This document shows positions 23,300-56,361 of a stretch of 64,000 nt of DNA, piece after piece. Under the pieces are notes generated by a model, which saw only the letters and a list, made by a program, of their open reading frames with translations, did not search any database and was not told the DNA's origin. Location: NCBI GenBank assembly GCA_030141605.1, contig JAQGDQ010000437.1, forward strand, positions 60,001-124,000. The letters run 5' to 3'. This stretch comes from Tubiluchus corallicola (lineage: Eukaryota; Priapulida; Priapulimorpha; Priapulimorphida; Tubiluchidae). Position 1 is the first letter of the stretch. Every line of letters begins with the position of its first letter. The translations under genes were made by a program, and so were the position numbers.

Positions 23300-24185
23300 A
23301 AACAGGTCAATTCATGATAATTATCATAATCGATGCAATACAATTAATGTCGTATAATACGCGCTATTGTGTTAAATATATGTTAGGCGTTAGAGCTGGT
23401 ACAAACATTTCCCATGATTATGTAACACTTTACATGGCTCTGCTGTGTCGTAGAGTGTCCCTGTACCAGAAAGCAATGGGAATTAGTAAACATTTATAAC
23501 ACCACGAGAAACAGCGTTTAAAGCAAAACTGGACCCAAAAGCAATCTACCCTTTAAAACATTGAAAGAAATCTCACTATACTAGGTCTTCCAGTATGGGA
23601 CACTATTTTCAAACACGATTTAACACAGCTTATGGCTTAAATACCTTACAGCACAATGGAGTTATTTTGTGGAATAGTGTACCCAATACAATCATTTCCT
23701 CTCCTTCTTTACAAATAGCTACCAAACAATACAAGATATTTTTACTTAGTAAATTTTCATTGACATAGAAAACCAGGGTTTTTTCTCTTTTTGTGCACGT
23801 GTGTCTTTTTGCACTAATGTTTGTTCTTTTACTAATAGGTATCATTACGACCTTTGTTACTTTATTAGTAAAAGGTATAAATCAATTTAAATGAAATTAT
23901 TCATTCATCGCAGCCTATATAAAAATCGTAAATATTATGTTTTCCTTATGTTTCCTTGCTATTATTACATCATTTACGTTATTACATCAATAACATTAAG
24001 TCATCTACAAAAGCACGCATAGAACGCATAACTATAATCATTTTTTCATTTAAGTAAGGTGAGTGTGTTAATGACCGTATGGTCGTACACTCACGTCACA
24101 CTACTCAAATCATTTTATTTATTGTTTATTAATGTGTACAATATTGTATTTTGATGTGTGAAAAATAAATTCATAGTTCATAGGA
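23300..24185 (+). mobile_element. Non-LTR retrotransposon 3' end relic
   Basis: In one frame near 23650-23760 the plus strand reads HNGVILWNSVPN...SPSL, like the end of CR1/L2-type reverse transcriptases (LWNSLP...FK..LK). An AT-rich tail ends in 'aaaaataaattcatagttca'. Frameshifts and stops show it is dead. Confidence 0.6.
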
Positions 24186-24189
24186 AACA

Positions 24190-24725
24190 TACTATTGTTT
24201 CAAAAATGACTTACGCGAAAGAATTATTACCACACAGACCCAACTTCACGTTCACGCCATTACTTCTTCGCTGTTACTTGCATTGCGCCATTCGCTAGTT
24301 AGACGGGCACTAGCCCCTGCATTTTACAAAAAACAGGTACTGTACCTCTCAGTTCATATGTGTTAGTTTCTGACGAACTACATGCATTCGAGCTCATGCA
24401 TGAGCACAGCGGTAAATTTGAATTTTTACCTTAAAATTTGCCTAGATTTAGTACAACACACTGTATATCTTATGGTGGCACTGTAGTTCAATTTTCGGTT
24501 TTGCAAACACGTGCAACTCGCTCGTACGATATTTTTGCTAATGAAAATTATGTTAGTTTGTGATATCATCAGTAGTTGGACTTGCCCGCCGTTAATTAAT
24601 GTATTATTTAATTATAATACATATATACAAAATACGCTTTTGCAGCATTGTGTTAAAACGTACGCTTTTAACGGACTTGAAAATGGAGTACTATGTGAGA
24701 AATCAGCCTTTCTCCTTTAATTATG
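24190..24725 (-). repeat. Dispersed repeat family D, copy 2 (inverted)
   Basis: Reverse-complement relative of 5157-5720, sharing the CGTGCAAC/TCGC region, the 'ccgccgttaattaa' block and the distal 'gtgttaaaacgtacgctttt' block. Confidence 0.65.
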
Positions 24726-25502
24726 AATAAAAAACATTCATTTTTGTATCTGGTGTTGCCACCATTTCACAGCTCTGACGGTCGTTACTGGGTCGAATTA
24801 TAATTACGGGACTCGTCTCTTCAATAACTCTGTCGAGCTTTGATTTCTGCTAAGAACTTGAAAAAAAAACAGGCAAAAAAGTGTTCGGGATATGTTACGG
24901 TGTATTAAAAGATCAGTAAGGTGCCAAACCATGTAATATTTTGTAGATGATTACTACATTATGACATGGGACTTTTATTGTTGCTAGTGTTTAGTGTGAG
25001 GGTGCATTCAGGGTCTAAAGTACCACTAGCCAAGTTCACTGTTCTCAATATTACATCAGCTTTTTCAAAAAGCTTGACTTGGTAAATTGAAAAGCCTCGT
25101 ATTGGTTCAATGAATGCGTACTAAAGACACGCAATCCGCCGAAAATATCCATTGATTTGCAGTTCAATGAATAGAGCTTTGATGGGTTTAAACTAAATAT
25201 TGTAGTCAATTTATAGTCGGCTTTTTCTAGCAATCAAAACATTTCGTGATCTGAGTCATTATCTGTTGTGAAATTGCGCTCTTGGCAAAGGTAAATTGGT
25301 CAGTAAGCGAAGGCATTTAAAGGAAAGAACAAGTCACTCAGTATATTGGGTTTATTTTACTGTTATCACTTAAACTTAGGAAGTATAACAAAGAAATTTG
25401 AAAAAAACTTTCTATATTAAAAAGCTTAGATGTAAAATATACTAGGTGTGAATAGAAATTTTCAGGCGTGTTGGCTGCCGCCATTCACTTGAAAATCTGA
25501 CG
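24726..25502. other. Unassigned stretch
   Basis: No supported gene or recognised repeat. Confidence 0.4.
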
Positions 25503-25893
25503 TAACTGGGAGACTTCGTGACTTTTCGTAAGCGCATCGTGGCTTTTCGTAAGCGCATCGTGACTTTTCCTAAGCGCATCGTGACTTTCCGTAAGCGTAT
25601 CGTGACTTTTCGTAAGCGCATCGTGGCTTTTCATAAGCGCATCGTGGCTTTTCGTAAGCGCATCGTGACTTTTCGTAAGCGCATCGTGGCTTTTCGTAAG
25701 CGCATCGTGACTTTTCCTAAGCGCATCGTGACTTTCCGTAAGCGTATCGTGACTTTTCGTAAGCGCATCGTGGCTTTTCGTAAGCGCATCGTGGCTTTTC
25801 GTAAGCGCATCGTGACTTTTCGTAAGCGCATCGTGGCTTTTCGTAAGCGCATCGTGACTTTTCGTAAGCGCATCGTGACTTTTCATAAGCGCG
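25503..25893. repeat. 21-bp minisatellite (CGTAAGCGCATCGTGACTTTT type)
   Basis: About 18 units, with a larger block of about 170 bp repeated (25545-25640 resembles 25710-25790). The unit is a multiple of three, so frames are open on both strands (FRKRIVA, KSHDALT). Confidence 0.95.
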
Positions 25894-27642
25894 CACTGCT
25901 TAAATTAATTCAAACTTTTGCTGTTTACCTAATATTCTTGAAAAACTATTACAAAATTAGCTATCTAATTTTTTTGTAAAAACTTGTTATACTTTTTGTG
26001 AAGATTGACGACAGTGTGTTACCTTTCTTCAAGACGAATGACGTCATTGGAAGAAGACTGAACATTGAAAACTGGAGCGTCCAAGCATGAAGTGATCGCG
26101 ACTTTAAAGTGATTTTACTAGTTACACGAGGCAGTTGTTGCAGTTTTATTACTAAATCTTTCTAAGAATTTTCATAAATATTGAAATAAACGTGACTTCC
26201 CAGAGAGTTTGACCTTTCCTTTAAACGACCTTATCTGTGTTTAGCCAACTATTTAGTCTTGCGCTGGTCTGTCCCAACATTATTGAATTTTTGGAGATAT
26301 ATACGTGACCAAAATAGAAAAGAACTGTGAAAACATAAGTCGGGATATAACTGGATTTGAACCAAAGGGTTTGGAATAGGCTTATTTGTGCGAATTGTGT
26401 GCAGGCATTGTAGGCAAACGTAATAGATGTAGCTGTATTGGGTGTAATAGATGTAGCAAGATTTTAACTTGAAGAATAGAAGTTAGCCAGTTCCAAATAC
26501 ATGTGTTTGTGTGTTTTAAATCGTGCAAAAAACTGATGAACCAGCAAGTGGATATTTCAGTTTTTTTTAATTAAAATAAATGCCTTCACATTTTCTGTTG
26601 CCGTTAAGCCATCATTAAAAAAAAAACCCACAAAAAAACAAAAAACAAACAAAACTATATACAATGAATGAACATATTTACAAACACCATATTAAAATAT
26701 TTTTACTAAACAATATTACAAAAGTACATTAAATTCTACAGGACATATTTTACACTATATATACATTTGACATGACACAATTAACAGAAACATGCTTTAC
26801 ATTACATAAATTTCACTCATTACATTTACACTATTTATACATTTGACGTTAAAAACTAACATAACACGTGTTACATTACATAATTCTTTTAAAAAAATTT
26901 CATTAATTTTTAAGCAACAGAAAATGTGCTTAATGATAACATGAGTATGTCTTTGAATACCTGTGTCGCCGTCTGCAGGGACCTTTGTTGAACTAAGCTT
27001 GTATAATACTTTGAAATCTGATTTCTAAGCAAGAGGAAAAGCTACAAATTTATTACTGGAAAGTAAAATAAACTTTGTAAGCAGGTTCATATATTCCTAA
27101 ATTTAACAGCCTCTTTTCTCTTCAGCATATTACAAACAATGATATATTAATAAATGGTAAGTTATTTTTCGTAATTCTGTTCAGAAATTGCTTTTCTTCA
27201 GAAATTTTATGTCTAATTGAAGTTCTCGCCTGTCATCAACAAACAAACAACAATTTTTTTACCCATTTAGCCACTCGTTCATAGTAGAATCCCGACTGTA
27301 TGGCATATACTCACAATTACTACAGGAACAAAGTTCCGAGTTTGAGATTTTGGTTGCAAAGAGGAGCTGAGCGCTGAGCGTTTGCGGAAAGAGAAGAAAG
27401 CCTCCTTTGAAAACTGAAACTCACCACAAACTTCCTGTAACACATAGCAAATAGAGAAAGTTATTATTGCTACACAGTTTGTATGGCTAGTATGTTTGCA
27501 AAAGTTAATCGTGTGCCGTTAATTAACAGCAGTAGATGTACCCTAAACAGACTGGTTATTACAGCTCTAATGAGCTTTGGCTGGTTGTACCTACAATTAC
27601 GACTTTAATTAACCTTCTGCATACTGTATGTAAGGAGCAAGA
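25894..27642. other. Unassigned AT-rich stretch
   Basis: Contains a box-B-like 'ggatttgaacc' near 26352 (possible SINE trace) and an A-rich, ACAT/ATTTAC-rich low-complexity zone at 26600-26900. No supported gene. Confidence 0.4.
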
Positions 27643-28013
27643 ATAAGCCTTTTCAAAGTTTCAGCGATTGATGATGATCGTGAAAAGGTCAAAGGTTAAG
27701 TGTACCAGACAACACATTTGTGTACACTTTACAACACCTCGCAGCCCATGCTATTGTAACTATGACCGTTTTATAGCTAGCTAGAACATTACCTACTTCA
27801 TTTTTTCTTGTTCCCAAGCAAAATCGCTATACACACAGACTAATGCATTTAAGTAAAGTCCACGTTAAACAACCGATGTTTACTGAACTGATGCGACAGA
27901 CGACTTTGCTTTACACACGTCATGTGACAGTAGTAGTTAAGACGCTTTGCTAGGTGTGGTACGCTTAGCCTATGACCTGCAACAACTGCACAACGAAACT
28001 GTGAAAAGGTTTA
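27643..28013 (+). mobile_element. MITE family C, copy 1
   Basis: Roughly inverted termini 'taagccttttcaaagtttc' and 'gaaactgtgaaaaggttta'. The interior 'aggtcaaaggttaagtgtac' and 'actgatgcgacagacgactt' recur in the intronic copies at 35.3, 41.0, 44.8 and 51.0 kb. No protein encoded. Confidence 0.75.
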
Positions 28014-28194
28014 CTGCGCGTATCTAAGAAGCTAAGGCTACATGACACATTATTCAATTTCAGCTTCAATTCATTGCACTCAGTATCACATCTTTGCAAA
28101 CATCGCACATACATATGTCATTACAGGTATAGTTAAAGCTGCTTTCACGAATAAATTTCAACTGTTAATGTTATGATTTTATATGTGTTAACCG
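28014..28194. other. Unassigned spacer
   Basis: No feature recognised. Confidence 0.4.
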
Positions 28195-28680
28195 TGGTAA
28201 ACGTGTTGGAAGTTGGTAAGGCGTTTGGCCCGTTTTTGGTAACTTCTTTGTACTTCAGATCATGTTTTGCATGATGCTAGGCTACTGAATTTCTTGTACT
28301 GTTTTAACTGTAGTCACCATGTGATAGTTATGCATCCTGCTATCTGTTGGAAGTTGGTAAGGTGTTTGGCCTGTTTATCGTAACTTCTTTGTACTTCATA
28401 TCATGTTTTTGTGGTGCGTGGCGACTGAATTTCTTGTTTTAACTGTAGTGAACATGTGATAGTTATGCATCCTGCTATCTGTTGAAAGTTGGTAGGTTGT
28501 TTGGCCCGTTTATCGTAACTTCTTTGTACTTCATATCATGTTTTGCATGATGCTAGGCTACTGAATTTCTTGTACTGTTTTAACTGTAGTGAACATGTGA
28601 TAGTTATGCATCCTGATATCTGTTGGAAGTTGGTAAGGTGTTTGGTCATCCTACTTAATTCATATCATGTTTTTTGTATG
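28195..28680. repeat. ~141-bp tandem repeat (about 3.4 copies)
   Basis: 'gttggaagttggtaaggtgt' or a close variant starts units at about 28205, 28346, 28481 and 28622. The second unit has a small deletion. Confidence 0.93.
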
Positions 28681-29190
28681 ATGCTTGGGTGACTGTGATT
28701 AGATATTTCCAACACTAATGATCAAAATCAAAGCACATTTTATAGAAAGGGTGCTTTGACATGCGCTAAAAATGCAAAGTATGTGACCTTTTAACATCAA
28801 GGTCAAGGAGCAGTTTAGTTGAGTTTACATTTTCTACAAATTAATTTCGAAAATTGGTGATGATTTTGTAGTGGCATACCCGTATAAGCAGTCTCATTGA
28901 CAAAACTCTGCAAAAGTTGTTTGCTAGGCTAAAAGGTCAAATGTCAAGGTCACAGCAATATCAGTAAAAATAAAATTAGTTCTTGAAAAATTTTGCAAGA
29001 ACTATTTGCTTTTTTCTTTTACTTCTGGGGTTTTTGCTATCCTAAAAGGTCAAGTGTCAAGGTCACAGTTAGGTCAAAGGTAAGAGATGAAAACAAAGTA
29101 ACTGACAAATTTGGCAATTTCCATTTGCTAATTTCGAAAGTCGGGTCTATTAGCTATTGTAAAATTTTATATGTTAAAGGTGCATAGCCA
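28681..29190. repeat. Diverged AAGGTCAA..GTCAAGGTCACAG repeats
   Basis: 'aaaaggtcaaatgtcaaggtcacag' -type words recur near 28790, 28930 and 29045 at intervals of about 115-140 bp, an old degenerate tandem array. Confidence 0.55.
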
Positions 29191-29194
29191 CATT

Positions 29195-29222
29195 GCGTGT
29201 GTGCGTGTGTGCATGTGTACGA

Positions 29223-29287
<65 letters not shown>

Positions 29288-29375
29288 TGTGTGTGTGTCT
29301 CTGTGTGTGTGTGCGTGTGCATGTGTGTGTGTCTGTGTGCGTGCATGCGTGTGTATATGCATACATACATACATA
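29195..29375. repeat. (GT)n microsatellite
   Basis: About 150 bp of GT with GC and CATA interruptions. Open frames on both strands are artefacts. Confidence 0.95.
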
Positions 29376-29633
29376 ATGGGGTGTACTAAAAAGTCAGAAA
29401 GCAAAAATGCACAAATTAAAATAGCGTGTATGCTAAAGATTAAATTTGAAATAGAGATGATCTAATACCTACATGGCAGCCATTTACAGGTGTCACCACT
29501 GTAGCTCTGAACTGTGTGATCAAGTGCAGTTTTAACTGAATCTAAACTACCTGGTGGAGAATGTTCACCCTAGTGTGAACTAAGTTACAGTGGTGTGAAC
29601 GAATTTGGTGTTAACTGTACTCACTGTAGAACG
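29376..29633. other. Unassigned spacer
   Basis: No feature recognised. Confidence 0.4.
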
Positions 29634-30627
29634 TAAAGTAAGTCCTCGCTTAACGATGCTAATGTGTTTCACCAAAACGCGACGTAAAGCGAAACGTCGT
29701 TAAATGAAGACAAAAACGTCTATAGGGAGTAATGTAACCGAAATGAAGCCAAACACTTCTATAGGGAGTAATGTAACCGAAATGAAGCCAAAAACTTCTA
29801 TAGGGAGTAATGTAACCGAAATGAAGCCAAAAACTTCTATAGGGAGTAATGTCACCGAAATGAAGCCAAAAACTTCTATAGGGAGTAATGTCACCGAAAT
29901 GAAGCCAAAAACTTCTATAGGGAGTAATGTAACCGAAATGAAGCCAAAAACTTCTATAGGGAGTAATGTCACCGAAATGAAGCCAAAAACTTCTATAGGG
30001 AGTAATGCAACCGAAATGAAGCCAAAAACTTCCATAGGGAGTAATGTACCCGAATTGAGACGCATTCCAGAGGCAAAAATCATTACTGTCTTAAACATAT
30101 AAATTGAACATTTTATGAGTTTTATTCATGTTTCTACTGATTAATTCCTTACTGTTTGCTTGAAACCACCTATCTTTCTGGCCAGTATCTACCTAGTCTT
30201 GCTAGCAAGTTTTCCTCCCGTTGAAACACTGCATGTTAAACACTAGGTAGTGAAAGCCAAGCTCTGCATGGAGCGACCTCCAGACAATTTCAAGTAGTAC
30301 TAATCAGCAACAGGTTGCACACAGAAAGTTCAAACTCAGGCGGTGCTTGATACAAGCGACTAGAATTTAGTTTGTAGTCAGTTGGGAAGCAAAGGCATTA
30401 TTGTAATTGCACCCTTTATGTTACTAGTGCGTTTTCAAACAGAATAATGCAATATGTGCCGTTTTAATGCTTCAAATTAGGCAAAAAAGTCATTAATAAA
30501 ATAAAAAACAGCTGTGAGCAATGTAAAAAAATCGTCGTTAAAACAGATTGCTGCGTCGCTAAGTGAAAAAAGGTGCCAAATGTTCAGCGTCGTTAAACGG
30601 GGAGTCATTAAGTGAGGACCTTCTGTA
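29634..30627. mobile_element. pogo/Tigger-like non-autonomous element carrying a 39-bp minisatellite
   Basis: Imperfect inverted termini ('aagtcctcgcttaacgatg' and 'aagtgaggaccttctg') are flanked by TA, fitting Tc1/mariner-pogo target use. The inner arms repeat GTCGTTAAA words in inverted orientation. No transposase recognised. Confidence 0.65.
29700..30065. repeat. 39-bp minisatellite (9 copies)
   Basis: Units read ATGAAGCCAAAAACTTCTAT followed by AGGGAGTAATGTAACCGAA. Being 13 codons long, it stays open on both strands (TSIGSNVTEMKPK; EVFGFISVTLLPI). Confidence 0.95.
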
Positions 30628-30756
30628 TGTACTAATATATTTAGTGTTAGAACATAAAGTACATAAGTTATGTTGCAGTGAACTGTCCACAGATTTTACA
30701 AAATGTCTGAATCAGAGACTGGTTGATTGATTGATTGATTGATACCTTTCTTTCAG

Positions 30757-51471
<20,715 letters not shown>

Positions 51472-52605
51472 CAGCGGACATCTGTGTTTCCATTCTGTTA
51501 CATTTACTTTCATTTTTGTGCTAGGAAAATGCCTGGAAATAATTGTCCCTTCTGTATAAGAGAAATGCAAGCTTTTAGCAGAAAACCGACAAAAGCAGGG
51601 ATGAGAATTCCGAGTTTTTGGAAGACCAGTAGTGCCATTTTTGTAAATCGCATAAATTCGTTGAGAACATTTTTACGGACCCAGTACATTACGTCACAAA
51701 CTGACCACTAGTTGGCAGGCCGTCACTTTGTTTACATCACGTACATCAGTGTAACCACGTGTATATCTCTATGTATAAAAATATAGAATCAATTGTGCGG
51801 AGTTATTTGAGTCAATTGCAGACAGTTTTTATATACTTTTGCATAGGAGCGGCCAGTACTTAGGCGTTTTTGAGACAATTAGGTATCCACTTTCACTTTT
51901 TGTTAACTACCTTGGCATTAATTGAATCAGTGGATTAATTGAGTCAAATACTTTCATTCCAAAGTGAGTCTATTAAGTGGCACCTGCTGTATCTATACTA
52001 TTCGAATGTTAACTCTGTGCCAAAGAAAGTGAGGACTTTTGTTATTATGATATCCGATTAACGAGTCTTTTAATATATTTATATCAAATGTGTTATACGG
52101 TTATATTACGATTAAATATTGTACATTGTATTGATTTTAGCTATATGTTAGTAATGTTAGAGATACGATTTTCTTTACATTCTATGATGTTATACGAATT
52201 GTATCATATCTTGTTGCAACCAGTACTTTTCCAATTGTTTGTACGTAGATAATTACATACATATTACGTACCAAAATAATGTATGCACGAGTTTTAAACC
52301 AGGTCTAATTATTTTTATTTAATAATCAGTTTTATGCCTTATCTTATAGTAATACGAAGCTGCAGGAAGTGGAGAAATTTTGTTTGTTGTTCAAGCGAAG
52401 CTACGAAGCCATTTTTTTTAGTGGAAAATTCACAATAAATGAAGCTCATCGCTTTTACTGTTATTTGTTCATCGCTTTGAAATTTCTCGTAAATCAGAAT
52501 AATACAGTAGCAGTTTGGAAACTTGTAGGCCTACACGTTCTGTTTCCCACCAGTACACGTTCTCAGTCTGTTTCACTGTATATGTAATATTTTGCTTAAA
52601 ATGTG
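51472..52605 (+). other. HSPA12 3' UTR and flank
   Basis: AT-rich and non-coding. The first clear AATAAA on the plus strand is at about 52434, a possible but unproven polyadenylation signal. Confidence 0.4.
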
Positions 52606-52975
52606 TGGTGAGCATCGAACGTTCGAATTTGATTCGAACGAGTTTTTTTAGTTCGAATCCAAAACTATAGATTCGAATAATTCAGCACTTCAATCACACA
52701 TGTTCTTTATCACTAAAACGATTGAAACATCATGCAATTAGCATAATTTAGCTGTGATTTCTGCACACAGTTTTAAAGAAATTACAAGTCGTTTTATTGC
52801 AGAACAAAATCTAGTGATATGCATGATCTTTGTAAGAGTAATTTTTACTGATGGCTCGAAAATCTTTCAATCTCAATTCGAATTCGAAACACTGAAGTTC
52901 GGTTCGAATTCGAATTGGAAAGTCACAAATTCGGTTCGATTCGAATTCGCTTTCTGGTAGAGAATGCTCAACCTA
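52606..52975 (+). mobile_element. TTCGAA-rich MITE, family B copy 5
   Basis: Near-complete: 'gtgagcatcgaacgttcgaa' at the left and 'tagagaatgctcaacctag' at the right, with TTCGAA-rich arms and the family interior. Closest to copy 2. Confidence 0.75.
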
Positions 52976-53068
52976 GCAGCTATCGTTCTTGTTGTAAAAT
53001 GTAAAAAGTATTTCCCTGATTTAAAGGAAAGCAGTATCATTTTTTTATCGTACCCCATTTTGATTGTA

Positions 53069-53245
53069 CAATCAAACCTCAATATAATGCCCCACTTTAC
53101 AATATTGACAACGGTCAAATTTTTAGCAAACCAAATCTCTATATTTGCACAGTCGTGTATGTATTAATGCAGCCCGTCATAATTCCAAACGCGCTTATGC
53201 CAACTTTTTTGCAGTCCTAAAGTAGACGGTATCGTGGTTTGACTG
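53069..53245. mobile_element. Short mariner/pogo-like MITE
   Basis: Imperfect inverted termini 'caatcaaacctcaatataat' and 'gtatcgtggtttgactg', of the CAGTCAAACC type seen in Tc1/mariner-pogo elements. The right flank is not a clean TA. Confidence 0.5.
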
Positions 53246-53279
53246 CTACATCTATATTAATGCATACATGTATTCATAT

Positions 53280-53780
53280 CATAAGTATTTTGGATAATTA
53301 TATAATAGGTTAAAAATTTAATTAATGACAAGTGAGCCCAGTTTGTGATGACATCACAACTGAACATAACAGCACAAACATTCCACGAGCGTGTTGCACG
53401 TGTTTGCAAAAGCGAAAATTGAAATACAGTGCTACTGTAAGATATTCAGTGCAATACATAATAACCTGGCAAATTTCAAGTTTTCAATTTTATTGCTGTG
53501 CTCATGTACGTGTTCTCTAACTTGTGCACGACATCACAACTGAACCACATCTGAACTTAAAGGTACAGCACCCATTTTTGTGCAGTGCATTTGTGAGATG
53601 GAGGCACTTGTGCCAATCTAACTAACGAATGGCGAAATGCATGTAACAGCAAAGAACTAGTGCCGCGAACGTGAAATTACGTTTTTGTGGTGATAATTCT
53701 TTCAAGTAAAGCAGTGTTAAAAAACAATGTGTTGCTTTTCAGTATTTTATGGATTAGGTTGCTTTAAGCTACAGTATGAG
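53280..53780 (+). repeat. Dispersed repeat family D, copy 3
   Basis: 'cgagcgtgttgcacgtgttt' and 'gtgctactgtaagatattca' match copy 1 at 5157-5720. Confidence 0.65.
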
Positions 53781-54394
53781 AATGTGTTAGCTTTTCCTTT
53801 AAAAATGTAGTCTGTTATGATTACTTGTCGTGGTGACTTTTGCGACGACAGTAAAACAAAAACGAGAACTTTTTCTTCTGTCAAAACACTAAATTTATTC
53901 TTTTTTCGAAAGCGCAGTAACGTACTATTTTAACGAGGTTAACTCCTCGAACCAGTTCCTACAGCTATACGTAAATTAATTCACAATGGCTTCTTTACGG
54001 TGGGTGAATCGTGAAGCCCAAACTTTCTAAATACATAAATTTTAAATTCACCTTTGAAAATACATAAATTTGTCTTAATTCTGGAAAAATTGGTAAAATG
54101 CACATTGAAATGATTGCAGCTTTTGCCAATTCACACAGAAATTTTCACCAATATTGTGTCTATTTGGTTACATCTTGTCTAGTCTTGGAAAAATGCAAAA
54201 AAGTTTATTTCTGATATATTCATGTCAAAGACACAAGCTACAATTCACTCAATTCTATGTGGCAAACATTTATTTAAGACATTTTTAGTATAAGTACTAC
54301 TATCACAGATTGTATAGATTACCCTTGAATATACATCAATAATAAAATGTTAACATAATTATTTCATTGTCTTCACTTCATAAATTAGCAATAA
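53781..54394. other. Unassigned stretch
   Basis: No supported gene or repeat. Confidence 0.4.
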
Positions 54395-54660
54395 TACAGG
54401 GTGGTCATACACACTAATTTATTGATTGCCTACTTGCTACAGCCTACTAAACCATCAGCTGTACAGACTTCTGGGACAAGCCAACCAATCAGTCAAGCAT
54501 AAATTAAGGTCGTTTCATCTTCTAAAAGGCATATCTTCTCAAAAACACAGTAGACATAGTAGACTTGAGGCCATAGTGTATCAGAGTGTTGTGTCTGGAT
54601 AGTTGACATTTTCTACATTAGCCGATTTCACACAAGTGATACTGTACATTGTTACAGTGG
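54395..54660 (+). repeat. Dispersed repeat family E, copy 2
   Basis: Matches 33690-33948 ('aaattaaggtcgtttcatct', 'tttcacacaagtgatactgt'). Confidence 0.65.
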
Positions 54661-55920
54661 AAAAGCTGCAGTTACTGAAAGATTTTTTTAATTTTTTCAA
54701 TCGATTTTTAATATGTCTAAAGTAAGCAAATGCATTTCATGTATAATTTTACATTAAAATCCATTGTGTGAGGAGTAGAAACCTACAGAAACTGTCGAAT
54801 ATAATGTAATCGCTGCTTAGTGAGAGCAGTTTTTCATCGCGTAACTCAAACCTAATTTCCGGTACAATTTGTAAGAATCTAATTGAAATTGCCCTGCCTA
54901 TCTCGAACAACCTTCCTAGCGAGAAATCCTATGCGAAAGTGTGCACCATTTTATGATTTTAACTGCTAGTTTCAGGAAAAATGCTAAGATTTCTTGTATT
55001 ACCTTGGTAGAACGCCAAACACAACATGGCTTAACGAACGTAGTTTAATGTGGATCACAATATTATCGTCAAATTCTATTAACCACGCTGCTCAAACTAC
55101 ACTAGAGGTGAACCAGTCATACTGTTTTTGATTATTCATAAAAACTGATGTTTGACATTTGATGAAAAGCTCAGCTTGTCATTTTCACAGGCGGAAGTGT
55201 CACTAGTGTATTGTCAGATGTTGATGAGCAATTCAATCACGTTTTCTTACGAACATCGTCTAACTTGTACCCCCACAAAACTCGAACAAATTTCCCGATC
55301 CCAAGCAGTTCGAATTTCACATAATTTACTGTAATTAAAAATACTTTAAATATATGAAGAATTTCAAAAAGTTTCAAAAAGTTTTTTTTTTGCTTTGCTG
55401 CTGTACCTTCAGGATGCAATAGCATTTTTATATTCCACTGTTTTGAAAGTGAAATTTTGTTCTTTCAAAAGTCCTGAGGCAATTTTATTGTCACAAGTGA
55501 ACCGATTACTCGAAACATTCACATTTTTTGCAAACTGTACACATTATGTAACCTGTTTCCAGTTTTCGGAAGTTTTTCAGACGAAAGAAACGAGACTTTG
55601 CTCTAAAACTAAGTACATCACACAGCAAAAATCACAGACGACAGCTATAAAATGCAAGACGTCACAGGAAATGTTTCTCCATACCTGTAAAAAAGGTTCG
55701 ATTAGAATGAAAAGGTAAGTTTCACCTTAAACTGTTTTGAATCATGTTATACAATAAAGAAAATGTCACCATTGATAAAATGACACGTGAAGTCAAATTG
55801 CACAGTTTAATGTTAGTTGTAAAAGAATAGGCGTAAGCTGATACTATAAAAGTTTACAACATCTACTTTCAGATATTTTTAAGAGGCGACAAGGGTTTGA
55901 ACAATATTGTGGTACAAAAT
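54661..55920. other. Unassigned stretch downstream of TMEM230
   Basis: Open frames of 60-107 codons (for example 55395-55718 plus) show no recognisable domain or splice context. TTTATT at about 55480 would be an AATAAA on the minus strand, a possible TMEM230 polyadenylation signal. Confidence 0.35.
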
Positions 55921-55924
55921 CTAG

Positions 55925-56181
<257 letters not shown>

Positions 56182-56223
56182 ATAATTTCAAGTGGTTCAC
56201 TGTAATTTTATGATTACTTTACC

Positions 56224-56361
56224 TCAATCGTATTCTGGAATATCATCAAACGAAAATCCCTCATAACCTTGATAGGCATAGTAGGCAATTCTTACGTGGT
56301 AAAAACCGGGCAGAAACAGAACGGATCCCAGTATCAACACGGGCCAAGTTCTATCACCGTA
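56224..56361 (-). CDS. TMEM230: TMEM230 exon 3
   Basis: Encodes [36 protein letters not shown] and SFDDIPEYD, then TGA. Acceptor (minus) 'tttttttttag'. Confidence 0.95.
   Translation of the reverse strand, partial: YGDRTWPVLILGSVLFLPGFYHVRIAYYAYQGYEGFSFDDIPEYD

Noticed and set aside
25485-25979. 133- and 153-codon frames that look like repeat proteins (FRKRIVA, KSHDALT)
   Set aside because: A 21-bp minisatellite gives open frames on both strands at once; no start context, domain or conserved flanks.
29700-30102. 132-codon frames on both strands that look like a secreted repeat protein
   Set aside because: They come from a 39-bp minisatellite inside a DNA transposon-like element.
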